A stretch of 64,000 nucleotides of DNA from Chitinophaga filiformis (GCF_900102545.1 NZ_FNBN01000007.1:347506-411505), one strand, 5' to 3'; numbered from the stretch's first letter, positions 1 to 9,059 are shown. Notes: generated by a model from the sequence alone, not told the origin. Translations and numbers: made by a program.

Positions 1-259
1 CGTAATCATTGTCCCAACGGTCGTCGTCGTCGTTATCCGCAGTAGTTGTACAGGTATCTACCAGTACTTCCACATTACGGATGTCCAGGAATACATTGTC
101 AAAGTAACCCGGATCGTCGGCGAAATAAACACTTAATCTTTGTTGCCCTTCACCAGGAGTCAAGGACGCGGAATTGTCCTTCTGGCAGGCATGGAAAACA
201 AAAGCCAACAGTACAAGTGTGGCTAGTCCCCATCCGGTAGTTCGGAGATAGGTCTTCAT
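1..259 (-). CDS. Partial lipoprotein, DUF4382-like (C-terminus outside window)
   Basis: The frame opens with ATG at 259 and runs off the left edge after 86 codons, so only the N-terminus is seen. It starts MKTYLRT, has a hydrophobic stretch (LATLVLLAFVF) and then HACQKD, a plausible lipobox cysteine near residue 26, so it is probably a lipoprotein. The following text (LTPGEGQQRLSVYFADDPG, then VFLDIRNVEVLVDT) resembles the start of the DUF4382 beta-sandwich family, which has no assigned function. An acidic Asp run follows (DNDDDD). Family assignment is tentative because most of the protein is missing. Confidence 0.6.
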   Translation of the reverse strand, partial: MKTYLRTTGWGLATLVLLAFVFHACQKDNSASLTPGEGQQRLSVYFADDPGYFDNVFLDIRNVEVLVDTCTTTADNDDDDRWDNDY

Positions 260-336
260 AAAAAGAATGGTTTATGGTTAATAATACGCCCGCGTCAGAA
301 GGATTGCTTCCCTGAGTAAAGGCAGTATTTAGATGG

Positions 337-344
337 CAAAAATA
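337..344 (-). promoter_or_regulatory. Possible -7 box for the partial lipoprotein
   Basis: On the minus strand this reads TATTTTTG, matching the Bacteroidota -7 consensus TAnnTTTG, about 78 bases upstream of the start. I see no good -33 TTTG partner, so this is weak. Confidence 0.3.
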
Positions 345-416
345 AACAAAAGTTTAACAGAGAAGGAAAAACTAATATATGTTTTATAAGCACATCCTTA
401 TCAACCACTTACATTC

Positions 417-2357
417 TTATCGTATGATTCTTTTTAAAATAGTAGCGCCCAGCGGGGGTATGCGCAGGCGTAATACATGACTTTTACCGTGATACGGCTC
501 ATGTTGTGCAGTCAGGATACCGGTATTGACTACACCACTACCAAAGAAACGGCTGTCATCACTATTGAGGATCTCCCGCCATTCACCACCACCTTCCAGT
601 CCCATAGCGTAATGCTCCCGGGCTACCGGCGTCATATTCAGGATGATCAGTATATCCTCTTCAGGTTTATATCCCTTGCGCAGGTAAGACAGTACACTGA
701 TCTCATGATCGCTTAAATTGATCCACTCAAAACCGTAATAGTCAAACTGCTTGATATAAAGTGCAGGCTCTGATCTGTACAGATGATTCAGTTCCTTCAC
801 GAACTTCTGCAATCCCTGGTGAGACTCATGCACCAACAGGTGCCAGTCCAGTTCTGAACGGAAATTCCATTCGCTTGTCTGCCCGAATTCATCTCCCATG
901 AACAACAGTTTCGTGCCGGGATGTGTGAACATATAACTGTACATCAGTCGCAGATTCGCTAACTTCTGCCAGTCGTCTCCCGGCATCTTGTAGAGCATGG
1001 GCGATTTACCATGCACCACTTCATCATGGCTCAGGGGCAACATGAAGTTTTCCGTAAACGCATAGGCAATACTGAAGGTCAGCTGGTCCTGGTGCCACTT
1101 ACGATGATAAGGATCGCGTTTGAAATATGCCAGCGTATCATTCATCCAGCCCATCATCCATTTCATACCAAAACCCAGTCCTCCCATATAAACGGGTTTG
1201 GACACTCCATAGAATGAAGTCGACTCTTCCGCGATAGTTTGCACATCAGGAAACAAATGATAGATCGTTTCATTCATGTGTTTCAGGAAAGAGATCGCCT
1301 CCAGGTTCTCCTCTCCCCCATGGATATTCGGCTCCCAGGCCCCGGTTTCCCGGGAATAGTTCAGATGGATCATGGAGGCCACTGCATCCACACGTAAGCC
1401 ATCCACATGGAATTTATCCAGCCAGAATACAGCATTGCTCAACAGGAATGAACGTACTTCATTACGTGCATAGTTGAAAATATAACTGTTCCAGTCAGGA
1501 TGATATCCCTTGCGCATATCTGCATACTCATATACATGCGAGCCGTCAAACCTGTACAGGCCATGTGCATCATACGGGAAATGGGACGGCACCCAGTCCA
1601 GTATCACGCCGATGCCTGCATGGTGAAAGGCATCCACAAAAGCCATAAAATCCTGTGGTGAACCATATCGCGAGGTAGGCGCATAATAACCTGTACCCTG
1701 GTAGCCCCAGGAACCATCAAAAGGATGTTCCATTACCGGCATCAGTTCCACATGGGTAAAACCCATTTCCTTGACATAGGGCACCAGCCTCTCTGCTATC
1801 TCCGCATATGTATAGAATACTTCATGATTATGCTTGTCCGGACGACGCCAGGAGCCCAGGTGCACTTCATACACTGTGAACGGACTTTCCAGACTGTTGT
1901 GCGCCTTACGACTTTCCATCCAGCGTTTATCCTTCCACTTATAATCCAGGTGCCAGGCTACCGAAGCGGTTCTCGGACGTACCTCCCAGTAGTTGGCGTA
2001 AGGATCTCCCTTACGGAGCTCCTCTCCTGAATTGGAACGGATAAAATATTTATACAGGGTTCCTTTCTTCACATGTGGCACAAATCCTTCCCATATACCG
2101 GACTTGTCCCATCTGGGGTACAAAGTGTGACTATAATGGTCCCAATCGTTGAAATCGCCGATCACGGATATAAAGGCGGCATTAGGCGCCCACACTGCAA
2201 AATAGGTGCCCTTCACCCCTTCATACTCCACTGCATGTGCACCGAATTTCTCATATAAATGCGCATGTTTTCCTTCCTGGAACAGTTCTACATCCCTGGC
2301 TGAGAACAAGGAAAACGGTACTACTGGCTGTAGTTTCGGCTTTTTTTCTGTTGTCAT
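417..2357 (-). CDS. glgB: 1,4-alpha-glucan branching enzyme
   Basis: GlgB makes alpha-1,6 branches in glycogen by cleaving an alpha-1,4 chain and transferring it (cytoplasmic, GH13). The 646-residue protein has an N-terminal CBM48-like domain (about 35-135, with FAVWAPNA and GDFNDW) and then the GH13 barrel. The catalytic set is visible: Asp324 in DGLRVDAV (nucleophile), Glu377 in IAEEST (acid/base) and Asp445 in SHDEVVHGK. Length fits the short bacterial form without the extra N1 domain. It is transcribed leftward after the DEAD-box gene, but a terminator-like hairpin separates them, so it is probably its own unit. No other glycogen gene is nearby. Confidence 0.97.
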   Translation of the reverse strand: MTTEKKPKLQPVVPFSLFSARDVELFQEGKHAHLYEKFGAHAVEYEGVKGTYFAVWAPNAAFISVIGDFNDWDHYSHTLYPRWDKSGIWEGFVPHVKKGTLYKYFIRSNSGEELRKGDPYANYWEVRPRTASVAWHLDYKWKDKRWMESRKAHNSLESPFTVYEVHLGSWRRPDKHNHEVFYTYAEIAERLVPYVKEMGFTHVELMPVMEHPFDGSWGYQGTGYYAPTSRYGSPQDFMAFVDAFHHAGIGVILDWVPSHFPYDAHGLYRFDGSHVYEYADMRKGYHPDWNSYIFNYARNEVRSFLLSNAVFWLDKFHVDGLRVDAVASMIHLNYSRETGAWEPNIHGGEENLEAISFLKHMNETIYHLFPDVQTIAEESTSFYGVSKPVYMGGLGFGMKWMMGWMNDTLAYFKRDPYHRKWHQDQLTFSIAYAFTENFMLPLSHDEVVHGKSPMLYKMPGDDWQKLANLRLMYSYMFTHPGTKLLFMGDEFGQTSEWNFRSELDWHLLVHESHQGLQKFVKELNHLYRSEPALYIKQFDYYGFEWINLSDHEISVLSYLRKGYKPEEDILIILNMTPVAREHYAMGLEGGGEWREILNSDDSRFFGSGVVNTGILTAQHEPYHGKSHVLRLRIPPLGATILKRIIR

Positions 2358-2470
2358 AATTACAGTGCACTAAGGGTAACAATATAACGTAATTTTTCGC
2401 ATTTTGTCCCGCATGCTATACTGAAAAACGCAAGTTTCAGACCATTTACAGCTGCGGTAAACACCAAATG

Positions 2471-2522
2471 AAAAAGTCCACAGACAGCAGTCATACATTC
2501 GAATGACTTCCATCTGTGGACT
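2471..2522 (-). terminator. Terminator of the DEAD-box helicase gene
   Basis: Nested inverted repeat: AGTCCACAGA (2475-2484) pairs with TCTGTGGACT (2513-2522), and AGTCAT pairs with ATGACT inside it. On the minus strand the stem is followed by a U-run (TTTTT). It lies 50 bases past the helicase stop codon. Confidence 0.8.
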
Positions 2523-2571
2523 AAATATTATGCCTGCCGGTCAGGGACGCTGCCCTGCAACCGCTCAGCTA

Positions 2572-4314
2572 TTAATATCTCTTTTTAAAACCGCCGGGAC
2601 GGCCAGCTCCGCTACCGCTGCCACTACCTTCCCAACGTCTGCCACCGCTACCGCCTTCACGTGGAGGACGGCTGCCGCCACCAGAACGGCGTTTATCGCC
2701 ATCCTGTGACATTTCGATACGCACGCTGCGGCCATTGTATTCAGCTTTCTTGAAGGTCTGCTGGAATTTCTCCACCACATCGTTCTCTACCTCGAAGAAG
2801 GAGTAAACACCCTTCAGGTCAATGCGGCCGATCTTGTTACCACGCACGCCACTCGTATCGCACAGGTAGCGTAACATATCACCACGGGTAAAGTCATCTA
2901 CAGAACCCAGGTTGATGAACAGGCGGGTAAATTTACCACCACTGCTGCTTCTGCGGTCAGCACCACCATCCAGAGATCTTCTTTCTTCCTTCACATTCAG
3001 GTCTGGCGCATCCTGGTAGTATTCCAGGAACTGGTTGAACTCCAGGGAAGCAAAACGTTTGATGATCTCTTCCTTACTCATGGCTGCAAACTCTTCGAAT
3101 ATGCGTTCCAGGTAAGGTTCTATCTGCTCTTCGTTTACTGTTACGTTGTGTACTTTGTGTACCAGTCCAAACAGCTGTTTTTCACATACTGCGAAACCGT
3201 CTGGTACTTCTACTTTGGTAAATTTCTTACCGATCACTCTTTCGATCTGGCGGATCTTTCCGATATCGCGACCGCTGATGATAGCGATGGATACACCGGA
3301 TTTACCTGCACGCGCCGTACGGCCGGAACGGTGAGTATAGTTCTCAACGTCATCAGGCAGTTCGTAGTTGATAACGTGTGTTACGTTGTCAACGTCAATA
3401 CCACGGGCAGCAACGTCTGTAGCTACCAGTACCTGCAATGATTTCTCACGGAAACGTTTCATTACCTTGTCACGCTGTTGCTGTGTAAGGTCGCCATGCA
3501 GTGCATCGGCATTATAACCGTCACGGATAAGTGATTCTGCAATTTCCTGAGATTCGATCTTGGTACGGGTAAAGATGATACCGAAGATCTCAGGATTGAA
3601 ATCCACGATACGTTTCAGTGCCGCGTATTTATCACGCGGACGTACTACGTAATATTCGTGCTCGATATTCGCGTTACCACTGTTCTTGTTACCTACAGTC
3701 AGTTCGAAAGGATCTGACATGTATTTCTGCGCAATACGGCGAACCTCCTGCGGCATGGTAGCAGAGAACAACCAGGTAGTCTTCTCGTCAGGTGTATTGG
3801 ATAATATATTGTTGATGTCTTCCTGGAAACCCATGTTCAGCATTTCATCTGCTTCGTCCAGTACAACATAACGTACGTTGGCAAAATTCACCGCTTTTCT
3901 CTCGATAATATCGAGCAGTCGGCCGGGAGTAGCTACTACGATGTGCACTCCTCTTTTCAGATCACGCAGCTGCTGCACGATGCTGGAACCACCATACACC
4001 GCAACGATGCTCACATCACCCAGGTGTTTGCTGAAATTCTTCAGGTCATTGGTGATCTGTAAACATAATTCACGTGTCGGACACAGGATCAATCCCTGTG
4101 GATGACGTTGTTTAATGTCAATCTGCTGTAACAGCGGCAGGCCAAATGCTGCCGTCTTACCGGTACCCGTCTGGGCCAAACCTACAAAGTCTCTGTCGCC
4201 CCCTAATAACACAGGAATAGCTTTTTCCTGTATCGGCGTAGGCGCAATAAATCCCAGGTCCTGGATTCCTTTCAAAATTGGCTCTTGTAAGCCTAATGTT
4301 TCAAATGTAGTCAT
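2572..4314 (-). CDS. DEAD-box ATP-dependent RNA helicase (CsdA/DeaD type)
   Basis: Unwinds RNA duplexes with ATP; family members of this shape act in ribosome assembly, RNA decay and cold adaptation. The motifs appear in order: Q-motif region near residue 28, AQTGTGKTA (about 47-55), PTREL, VLDEADEML, SATM and HRSGRTARAG. A DbpA/CsdA-type RNA-binding domain follows (about 465-545, with RLFINLGSVDDFTRGDMLRY). The tail is Gly/Arg/Ser-rich (RRSGGGSRPPREGGSGGRR), typical of a nonspecific RNA-binding tail. It lies 112 bases downstream of rimO on the same strand. A 16-base hairpin (4331-4346) sits just before its start and could affect its expression. Confidence 0.95.
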   Translation of the reverse strand: MTTFETLGLQEPILKGIQDLGFIAPTPIQEKAIPVLLGGDRDFVGLAQTGTGKTAAFGLPLLQQIDIKQRHPQGLILCPTRELCLQITNDLKNFSKHLGDVSIVAVYGGSSIVQQLRDLKRGVHIVVATPGRLLDIIERKAVNFANVRYVVLDEADEMLNMGFQEDINNILSNTPDEKTTWLFSATMPQEVRRIAQKYMSDPFELTVGNKNSGNANIEHEYYVVRPRDKYAALKRIVDFNPEIFGIIFTRTKIESQEIAESLIRDGYNADALHGDLTQQQRDKVMKRFREKSLQVLVATDVAARGIDVDNVTHVINYELPDDVENYTHRSGRTARAGKSGVSIAIISGRDIGKIRQIERVIGKKFTKVEVPDGFAVCEKQLFGLVHKVHNVTVNEEQIEPYLERIFEEFAAMSKEEIIKRFASLEFNQFLEYYQDAPDLNVKEERRSLDGGADRRSSSGGKFTRLFINLGSVDDFTRGDMLRYLCDTSGVRGNKIGRIDLKGVYSFFEVENDVVEKFQQTFKKAEYNGRSVRIEMSQDGDKRRSGGGSRPPREGGSGGRRWEGSGSGSGAGRPGGFKKRY

Positions 4315-4330
4315 TGATTTGCTTTGATCA

Positions 4331-4346
4331 GGCTCCGTCGGGAGCC
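4331..4346. repeat. Isolated hairpin resembling the second palindrome of the REP family
   Basis: GGCTCC-GTCG-GGAGCC is a 6-bp stem with a 4-base loop, 17 bases before the helicase start codon. Its form and core (CTCC..GACGGAG on the minus strand) resemble palindrome 2 of the REP-like elements elsewhere in this window. It has no U-run, so it is not a good terminator. Confidence 0.35.
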
Positions 4347-4426
4347 TTGGTATACTATCTCAGCTCTCCTGAACTGATTAATTTTTTAAAGTTATGTGGT
4401 CAACACAATGGACATCGCTGGCTGTG

Positions 4427-5734
4427 TTATACCAGCTCCCCTTCCAGGTCATAATCATATGCCTTGGTGATCCTGACATTGACGAATTCTCCGGGTTTCA
4501 GGCGTTTGCTGGTGTTAATGATCACCTCATTATCTACTTCAACAGAGTCGAACTCTGTACGTGCCAGATAGCGGCCTGATTCTTTTTTGTCTACGATCAC
4601 ACGGAAAACCTTGCCAACTTTTTCCTGGTTCTTCTCCAGGGAAATTTCCTGCTGTACTTCCATGATATCCTGCGCCCTGCGTTCTTTCTCTTCTGCAGGA
4701 ATATTGTCTTCCAGCTCGTATGCGCTGGTGCCTTCCTCATGACTGTACGTAAACACGCCAACCCTGTCAAAGCGCATCTTTTCGAGGAATGCTTTCAGTT
4801 CTTCCACGTCTTCCAGCGTTTCTCCGGGATAACCGGTGATCAGCGTTGTACGCAGACAAATACCAGGTACTTTTTCACGGATAGCAGTAACAAGTTCCTC
4901 CATTTCCGCGCGGGTGATCTGGCGCTTCATGGATTTCAGCATATTATCAGCCGCATGTTGCAACGGCATGTCAATATAGTTACAAATATTCGGGAATTCA
5001 TTCATTACGTCCAGCACTTCCATCGGAAATTTGTGCGGGTATGCATAATGCAGGCGTATCCACTCCAGCCCTTTTACATTTGCCAGCGCCCTTAACAGGT
5101 CGGCCAGCCGGCGTTGTTTGTACAGGTCCAGACCATAATAGGTCAGCTCCTGCGCAATCAGCATGATCTCTTTCACGCCCGAATTCACCAGTTTCTCCGC
5201 CTCTGCTACCAGTTGCTCAATCGGCCTTGACACATGTCCTCCTCTCATCAACGGAATAGCGCAGAATGAGCAGGTACGGTTACAGCCTTCAGCAATTTTC
5301 AGGTAAGCATAGTGTGTGGGAGTAGCCAGCAAACGTTCGCCAATCAGCTCCGCTTTATAGTCAGCATCGAATTTCTTGAGAATAAGCGGCAGCTCCATAG
5401 TACCAAACCAGGCGTCCACTCCGGGTATCTCCGATTCCAGGTCGCCACGGTAACGTTCACTCAGGCAACCGGTAACATATACCTTCTCCAGACGACCGCG
5501 GTTCTTTAACTCAACCTGCTCCAGGATGGTATTGATAGACTCTTCTTTGGCCTTGTCGATAAATCCGCAGGTGTTCACAACAACGATGTTATGGTCTTTT
5601 TTGGTGTTTTCATGCACCACATCGATCTCGTTTGCCAGTAACTGGCCACTGAGTACCTCGGAATCAACCATGTTCTTGGAACAACCAAGCGTAATAATAT
5701 TAACCTTATCTTTCTTTAAAGTTTTTGTCTTCAA
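4427..5734 (-). CDS. rimO: Ribosomal protein S12 methylthiotransferase RimO
   Basis: RimO is a radical SAM enzyme that methylthiolates the conserved aspartate of ribosomal protein uS12. With the chosen start it has 435 residues. The N-terminal cluster-binding cysteines are Cys18, Cys56 and Cys90, the radical SAM triad is Cys151-Cys155-Cys158 (GCNRTCSFC), and a TRAM domain ends the protein. There is no ATG near the conserved start. I chose the TTG at 5734 (MKTKTLKKDKVNII) because it begins where RimO homology begins. An in-frame GTG at 5788 would add 18 basic residues. Downstream comes the DEAD-box gene. A good promoter lies at 5879-5908. Confidence 0.95.
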   Translation of the reverse strand: MKTKTLKKDKVNIITLGCSKNMVDSEVLSGQLLANEIDVVHENTKKDHNIVVVNTCGFIDKAKEESINTILEQVELKNRGRLEKVYVTGCLSERYRGDLESEIPGVDAWFGTMELPLILKKFDADYKAELIGERLLATPTHYAYLKIAEGCNRTCSFCAIPLMRGGHVSRPIEQLVAEAEKLVNSGVKEIMLIAQELTYYGLDLYKQRRLADLLRALANVKGLEWIRLHYAYPHKFPMEVLDVMNEFPNICNYIDMPLQHAADNMLKSMKRQITRAEMEELVTAIREKVPGICLRTTLITGYPGETLEDVEELKAFLEKMRFDRVGVFTYSHEEGTSAYELEDNIPAEEKERRAQDIMEVQQEISLEKNQEKVGKVFRVIVDKKESGRYLARTEFDSVEVDNEVIINTSKRLKPGEFVNVRITKAYDYDLEGELV

Positions 5735-5878
5735 GCGCGAATATTTTAATCTGGCAAACCGGCCTGATACCCGTTTGCTTACCGCCACGAAGACATCCAG
5801 ACACGAACGGAAGAGAACAGCGAGACTTACTGTTATGTGACTATGAGCCTAAGTGGGGGTTATTTAACTAAAGAATTG

Positions 5879-5908
5879 CAAAGGTAACATTAAATTGCGA
5901 ATTGTCAA
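5879..5908 (-). promoter_or_regulatory. Promoter of rimO
   Basis: On the minus strand, TTG (5908-5906), 19 bases, then TACCTTTG (5886-5879). This matches the Bacteroidota -33/-7 arrangement (TTTG, about 19-20 bases, TAnnTTTG). The predicted start of transcription is near 5872, about 140 bases before the TTG start. Confidence 0.6.
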
Positions 5909-5916
5909 TTATTCCA

Positions 5917-6792
5917 TTACGAATTATGTGTTAACAGCTTTTGGGCTCGCCGCTTCGCCACCTTTCGTTTATAATGATACCACCATTCCGGCGCCAGTTT
6001 GATCAACAGGTTATTCACGCCCCTCAATCCTACCAGGTGATACAGCCCGTTCAGTTTTCCTGCCAATGTCTCATCCAGCGCACGCAGGCTCATGGCAAAC
6101 CCGCCATCTATATACTCCATATGATGCCAGTAGCCACCCGGCATAAACAGGGTATCCCCATGTTCCAGGATCGTGGTAAGCCCTTTCGCCTGTTCCAGTG
6201 CCGGGAAATGATCTGTATCGAGTCTTTCATGCCAGTTCACAAAGCTGGCGGCACTCTCTACGGTAAATGGCATCCGGTAAATGTAGGGCGACTGACTATT
6301 CTCCAGTAATAATACGCGCTTGCGACCAATAAACTGGGTATGAAAGATGTGCGACAGGTCTATATCGTAATGCATATGGGCTATTGAACCGGCCCCTCCT
6401 ACAAACAACATGGGATATTTCTTCAGGAAACCGCCCGCCAGGTGGTCAGGCCAGGTAAAATCTTCTACCAGTTGAGGGGCATGCTGAAAGATGTTGAACA
6501 GGAAGATCCTCAGTTGTACAGGGCCCTTTTTTACCATGTCCAGGTATTCCCCAAAAGATATATAAGCGTCAGCCCCGTTTACCAGGGTCCTCGCCCCTGC
6601 GCGTTCATTATTATATAATCCGACGGTCTGCTGCCCAACGATGGATTTGAAATAATCCCAGGTCCATTTCTCATAAGCTGGCCAGCTCCTGCTCAGGCCC
6701 GTGATCACTACTGGTTTCCTTGGTTCATAATATTGCTTTCTGAATACTTCCGCGGAGATATTCTCTACGCGATCGATGGAGGTTAAATGCAT
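5917..6792 (-). CDS. Cupin-like / JmjC-domain protein
   Basis: 291 residues starting at the ATG at 6792 (MHLTSIDRVENIS); an in-frame TTG three codons upstream is possible but less likely. The opening YEPRKPVVITGL and WTWDYFKSIVG are typical of cupin_8/JmjC-like Fe(II)/2-oxoglutarate oxygenases. The HxD iron-binding motif is visible (AHMHYDID), and the later LFMPGGYWHHM supplies the second histidine region. Relatives hydroxylate proteins or small molecules; the substrate here cannot be told. It lies between rimO and the terminator of the ftsY operon, so it is probably transcribed alone. Confidence 0.85.
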   Translation of the reverse strand: MHLTSIDRVENISAEVFRKQYYEPRKPVVITGLSRSWPAYEKWTWDYFKSIVGQQTVGLYNNERAGARTLVNGADAYISFGEYLDMVKKGPVQLRIFLFNIFQHAPQLVEDFTWPDHLAGGFLKKYPMLFVGGAGSIAHMHYDIDLSHIFHTQFIGRKRVLLLENSQSPYIYRMPFTVESAASFVNWHERLDTDHFPALEQAKGLTTILEHGDTLFMPGGYWHHMEYIDGGFAMSLRALDETLAGKLNGLYHLVGLRGVNNLLIKLAPEWWYHYKRKVAKRRAQKLLTHNS

Positions 6793-6932
6793 AAAGAACA
6801 AACATTAAGGATTTCTAAAACAACAAATTATCGTTTAGATGATATTACGCTGAGGCTCTAAATTAGCAACGGCAACCTGTTCCTTCGGGTTATACCAACG
6901 TCCGCAATAATAATGCCGCGGCTGTCAGTCAA

Positions 6933-6958
6933 CAAAAAAGAGACCTGGGCGGGTCTCT
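6933..6958 (-). terminator. Terminator of the rpmB-rpmG-ftsY operon
   Basis: AGAGACC (6939-6945) pairs with GGTCTCT (6952-6958) around a 6-base loop, followed on the minus strand by six or seven Us. It lies 40 bases past the ftsY stop. Confidence 0.85.
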
Positions 6959-6997
6959 CTTATTATTTTAGAAGTGTCTTTCGCTATACATTAATTA

Positions 6998-7960
6998 TCA
7001 GTCATTTAAACTGAATAAGGAATCCACAAATTCTTCCTTGTTGAACACCTGGAGGTCTTCCATCTTTTCGCCTATACCAATGTATTTCACCGGTATCTTA
7101 AACTGGTTGGCGATGGCCAGCACCACTCCACCTTTTGCTGTACCGTCCAGCTTAGTGATAGCCAGGGCTGTTACTTCGGTAGCTGCTGTAAAATGACGGG
7201 CCTGTTCCAGCGCATTCTGTCCGGTAGAACCATCCAGCACCAGCAATACTTCATGGGGTGCATCCGGTAATACCTTTTTCATTACGCGTTTGATCTTACT
7301 TAACTCATCCATCAGGTGGGTCTTGTTATGCAAACGTCCTGCGGTATCGATAATGATCACATCCGCGTTTTTAGCGGCTCCGCTCTGTACGGTATCAAAA
7401 GCAACTGCACCCGGATCGGATCCCATCTGCTGCTTCACGATAGGTACACCTACCCTGTCGCTCCAGATGGTCAGCTGATCAACGGCTGCTGCCCTGAATG
7501 TATCTGCGGCGCCCAGCACCACGCTCTTGCCGGCCTTTTTAAAATTATAGGCCAGTTTACCGATGGTGGTAGTCTTACCTACTCCGTTCACACCTACTAC
7601 CATGATCACGTAAGGCTTCTTCCCCTCCGGCGTGTCAAAATCACGGAACCCGCTGTCCGGAGCATCTACCAGCAATCCTGCGATTTCTTCCTGCAGGATC
7701 TTGTTCAGCTCACCGGTACCGAGGTATTTATCTTTCGATACGCGCTTTTCTATTCTGTCAATGATCTGTACGGTAGTATCCACACCAACATCAGCAGATA
7801 CCAGCGCTTCTTCCAGGTTGTCCAGTACTTCTGTGTCAACGCTGGCCTTGCCTGCAATGGCCCTGCCTATTTTGGTAAGAAAACTCTCTTTGGTCTTCTG
7901 TAATCCCTGGTCCAGGCTTTCCTTCTTCTCCCTTGAAAATAGCTTATTGAAAAAACTCAT
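6998..7960 (-). CDS. ftsY: Signal recognition particle receptor FtsY
   Basis: SRP receptor GTPase that docks ribosome-nascent chain-SRP complexes at the membrane. The 320 residues comprise an NG domain only: a four-helix N domain, then the G domain with P-loop VGVNGVGKTT (about 122-131), DTFRAAA, DTAGR and TKLDGTAKGG. The long acidic A domain of E. coli FtsY is absent, as in many non-proteobacterial FtsY proteins. It is the last gene of the rpmB-rpmG-DUF4295-ftsY cluster common in Bacteroidota, although a hairpin at 8029-8060 lies just before it. Confidence 0.97.
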   Translation of the reverse strand: MSFFNKLFSREKKESLDQGLQKTKESFLTKIGRAIAGKASVDTEVLDNLEEALVSADVGVDTTVQIIDRIEKRVSKDKYLGTGELNKILQEEIAGLLVDAPDSGFRDFDTPEGKKPYVIMVVGVNGVGKTTTIGKLAYNFKKAGKSVVLGAADTFRAAAVDQLTIWSDRVGVPIVKQQMGSDPGAVAFDTVQSGAAKNADVIIIDTAGRLHNKTHLMDELSKIKRVMKKVLPDAPHEVLLVLDGSTGQNALEQARHFTAATEVTALAITKLDGTAKGGVVLAIANQFKIPVKYIGIGEKMEDLQVFNKEEFVDSLFSLND

Positions 7961-8028
7961 GACGGTAGTCGGTTGTTAAGATGCGCAAAATACAGAAAAT
8001 ATTGACGGGCACCATTTTGAGAGAACAC

Positions 8029-8060
8029 AAAAAGCTGTCCTGATAACGGACAGCTTTTTT
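8029..8060. terminator. Hairpin terminator between DUF4295 and ftsY
   Basis: AAAAAGCTGTCC (8029-8040), loop TGATAAC, then GGACAGCTTTTTT (8048-8060): a 12-bp stem with A- and T-runs on either side, so it can work on both strands. On the minus strand it would end or reduce transcription from the ribosomal-protein genes before ftsY. Confidence 0.8.
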
Positions 8061-8081
8061 AGTATAATTGGTAAAGCCGAA

Positions 8082-8255
8082 TTACTTCTGGTTCATGTGC
8101 TCCTGCACCTTATCCTTGTGCACGATAGCTTCTTTGAAGGTATATGCACCAGTTTTAGGAGAACGTACCGCTCTGATCACTTTAGTCCACACTTTAGATT
8201 CCGCGGCTGCCTTAGCATCTTTTACTTTCGCGTTCTTGGAGGCTGCTTTTGCCAT
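8082..8255 (-). CDS. DUF4295 family small basic protein
   Basis: A 57-residue protein (MAKAASKNAKVKDAKAAAES, then KVWTKVIRAVRSPKTGAYTF). It matches the small Lys/Ala-rich DUF4295 family of Bacteroidota, which is found with the L28 and L33 genes, as here (rpmG is 110 bases upstream). The basic charge and ribosomal context suggest a ribosome-bound protein. I recall a Bacteroidota-specific large-subunit protein described in a Flavobacterium ribosome structure, but cannot confirm that it is this family. It ends 22 bases before a strong hairpin. Confidence 0.9.
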   Translation of the reverse strand: MAKAASKNAKVKDAKAAAESKVWTKVIRAVRSPKTGAYTFKEAIVHKDKVQEHMNQK

Positions 8256-8365
8256 AATATTTCTAGATTAAAAGTTAATGTTAAAGTCAATGGTTACCTG
8301 TTAATTGCTAATCGCGAAGGAATGCACTAACATGCTAACGATTAACGCTCAACAATAACGATCAA

Positions 8366-8548
8366 TTACTTAATTTCTTTGTGTACAGTCACCTTTCTCA
8401 GGATAGGATTGTACTTTTTCAGCTCCAGACGCTCTGGAGTGTTCTTCTTGTTTTTGGTGCTGATGTAGCGAGAAGTACCTGGCTGACCAGAAGTTTTATG
8501 TTCTGTGCATTCCAGTATCACTTGCACCCTGTTACCTTTTTTTGCCAT
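8366..8548 (-). CDS. rpmG: 50S ribosomal protein L33 (bL33)
   Basis: Component of the large ribosomal subunit near the E site, 60 residues (MAKKGNRVQVILECTEHKTS), with typical ending ILRKVTVHKEIK. Of the four cysteines in the zinc-ribbon form only one remains (LECTEHK), so this is the zinc-independent (C-minus) type. It lies 31 bases downstream of rpmB and is surely cotranscribed. Confidence 0.97.
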   Translation of the reverse strand: MAKKGNRVQVILECTEHKTSGQPGTSRYISTKNKKNTPERLELKKYNPILRKVTVHKEIK

Positions 8549-8579
8549 TTTGTATACAAATTAAGTTGAATGCTTACAA

Positions 8580-8816
8580 TTAGATGTTCTGTCCAGCTGC
8601 ACGCAAGTCCTTTACTACTGCATACAAACCATTCTTGTTGATGGTTCTTAAACCATCAGCAGATACTTTCAAAGAAATCCAGCGATCCTCTTCCGCCAGG
8701 AAGAAACGCTTTTTCTGCAGGTTAGGCAGAAATCTTCTCTTTGTCTTAATATTAGAGAAGGAAACATGGTGACCCGTGATCGGCTTCTTTCCTGTCACCT
8801 GACATACTCTTGCCAT
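8580..8816 (-). CDS. rpmB: 50S ribosomal protein L28 (bL28)
   Basis: Large-subunit ribosomal protein, 78 residues, beginning MARVCQVTGKKPITGHHVSF and containing the family signature KTKRRFLPNLQKKRF. It keeps only the first of the cysteines that would form a zinc site (Cys5), so it is the zinc-free type, like its neighbour L33. It is the first gene of the rpmB-rpmG-DUF4295-ftsY cluster. Confidence 0.97.
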   Translation of the reverse strand: MARVCQVTGKKPITGHHVSFSNIKTKRRFLPNLQKKRFFLAEEDRWISLKVSADGLRTINKNGLYAVVKDLRAAGQNI

Positions 8817-9059
8817 GATAGAAAAATTTTGGATTGCAAAAGTCGCTCTTTTTTATTGATTTTGCAAATAATTACAATCCGATTTTATTAACAATAGCGG
8901 AATGTGTAAATGTAAATTACAAATCACACTTCCTAATTACTTGAATATCATTAGTTACGATTACCAAAAAAAGACCTCAAACCAAGATATCCACATTTTA
9001 AAAAAAACATAAAATCAGCTATCTATTTTACAACAGTGCCGCTTTTATGGCAATTACGA

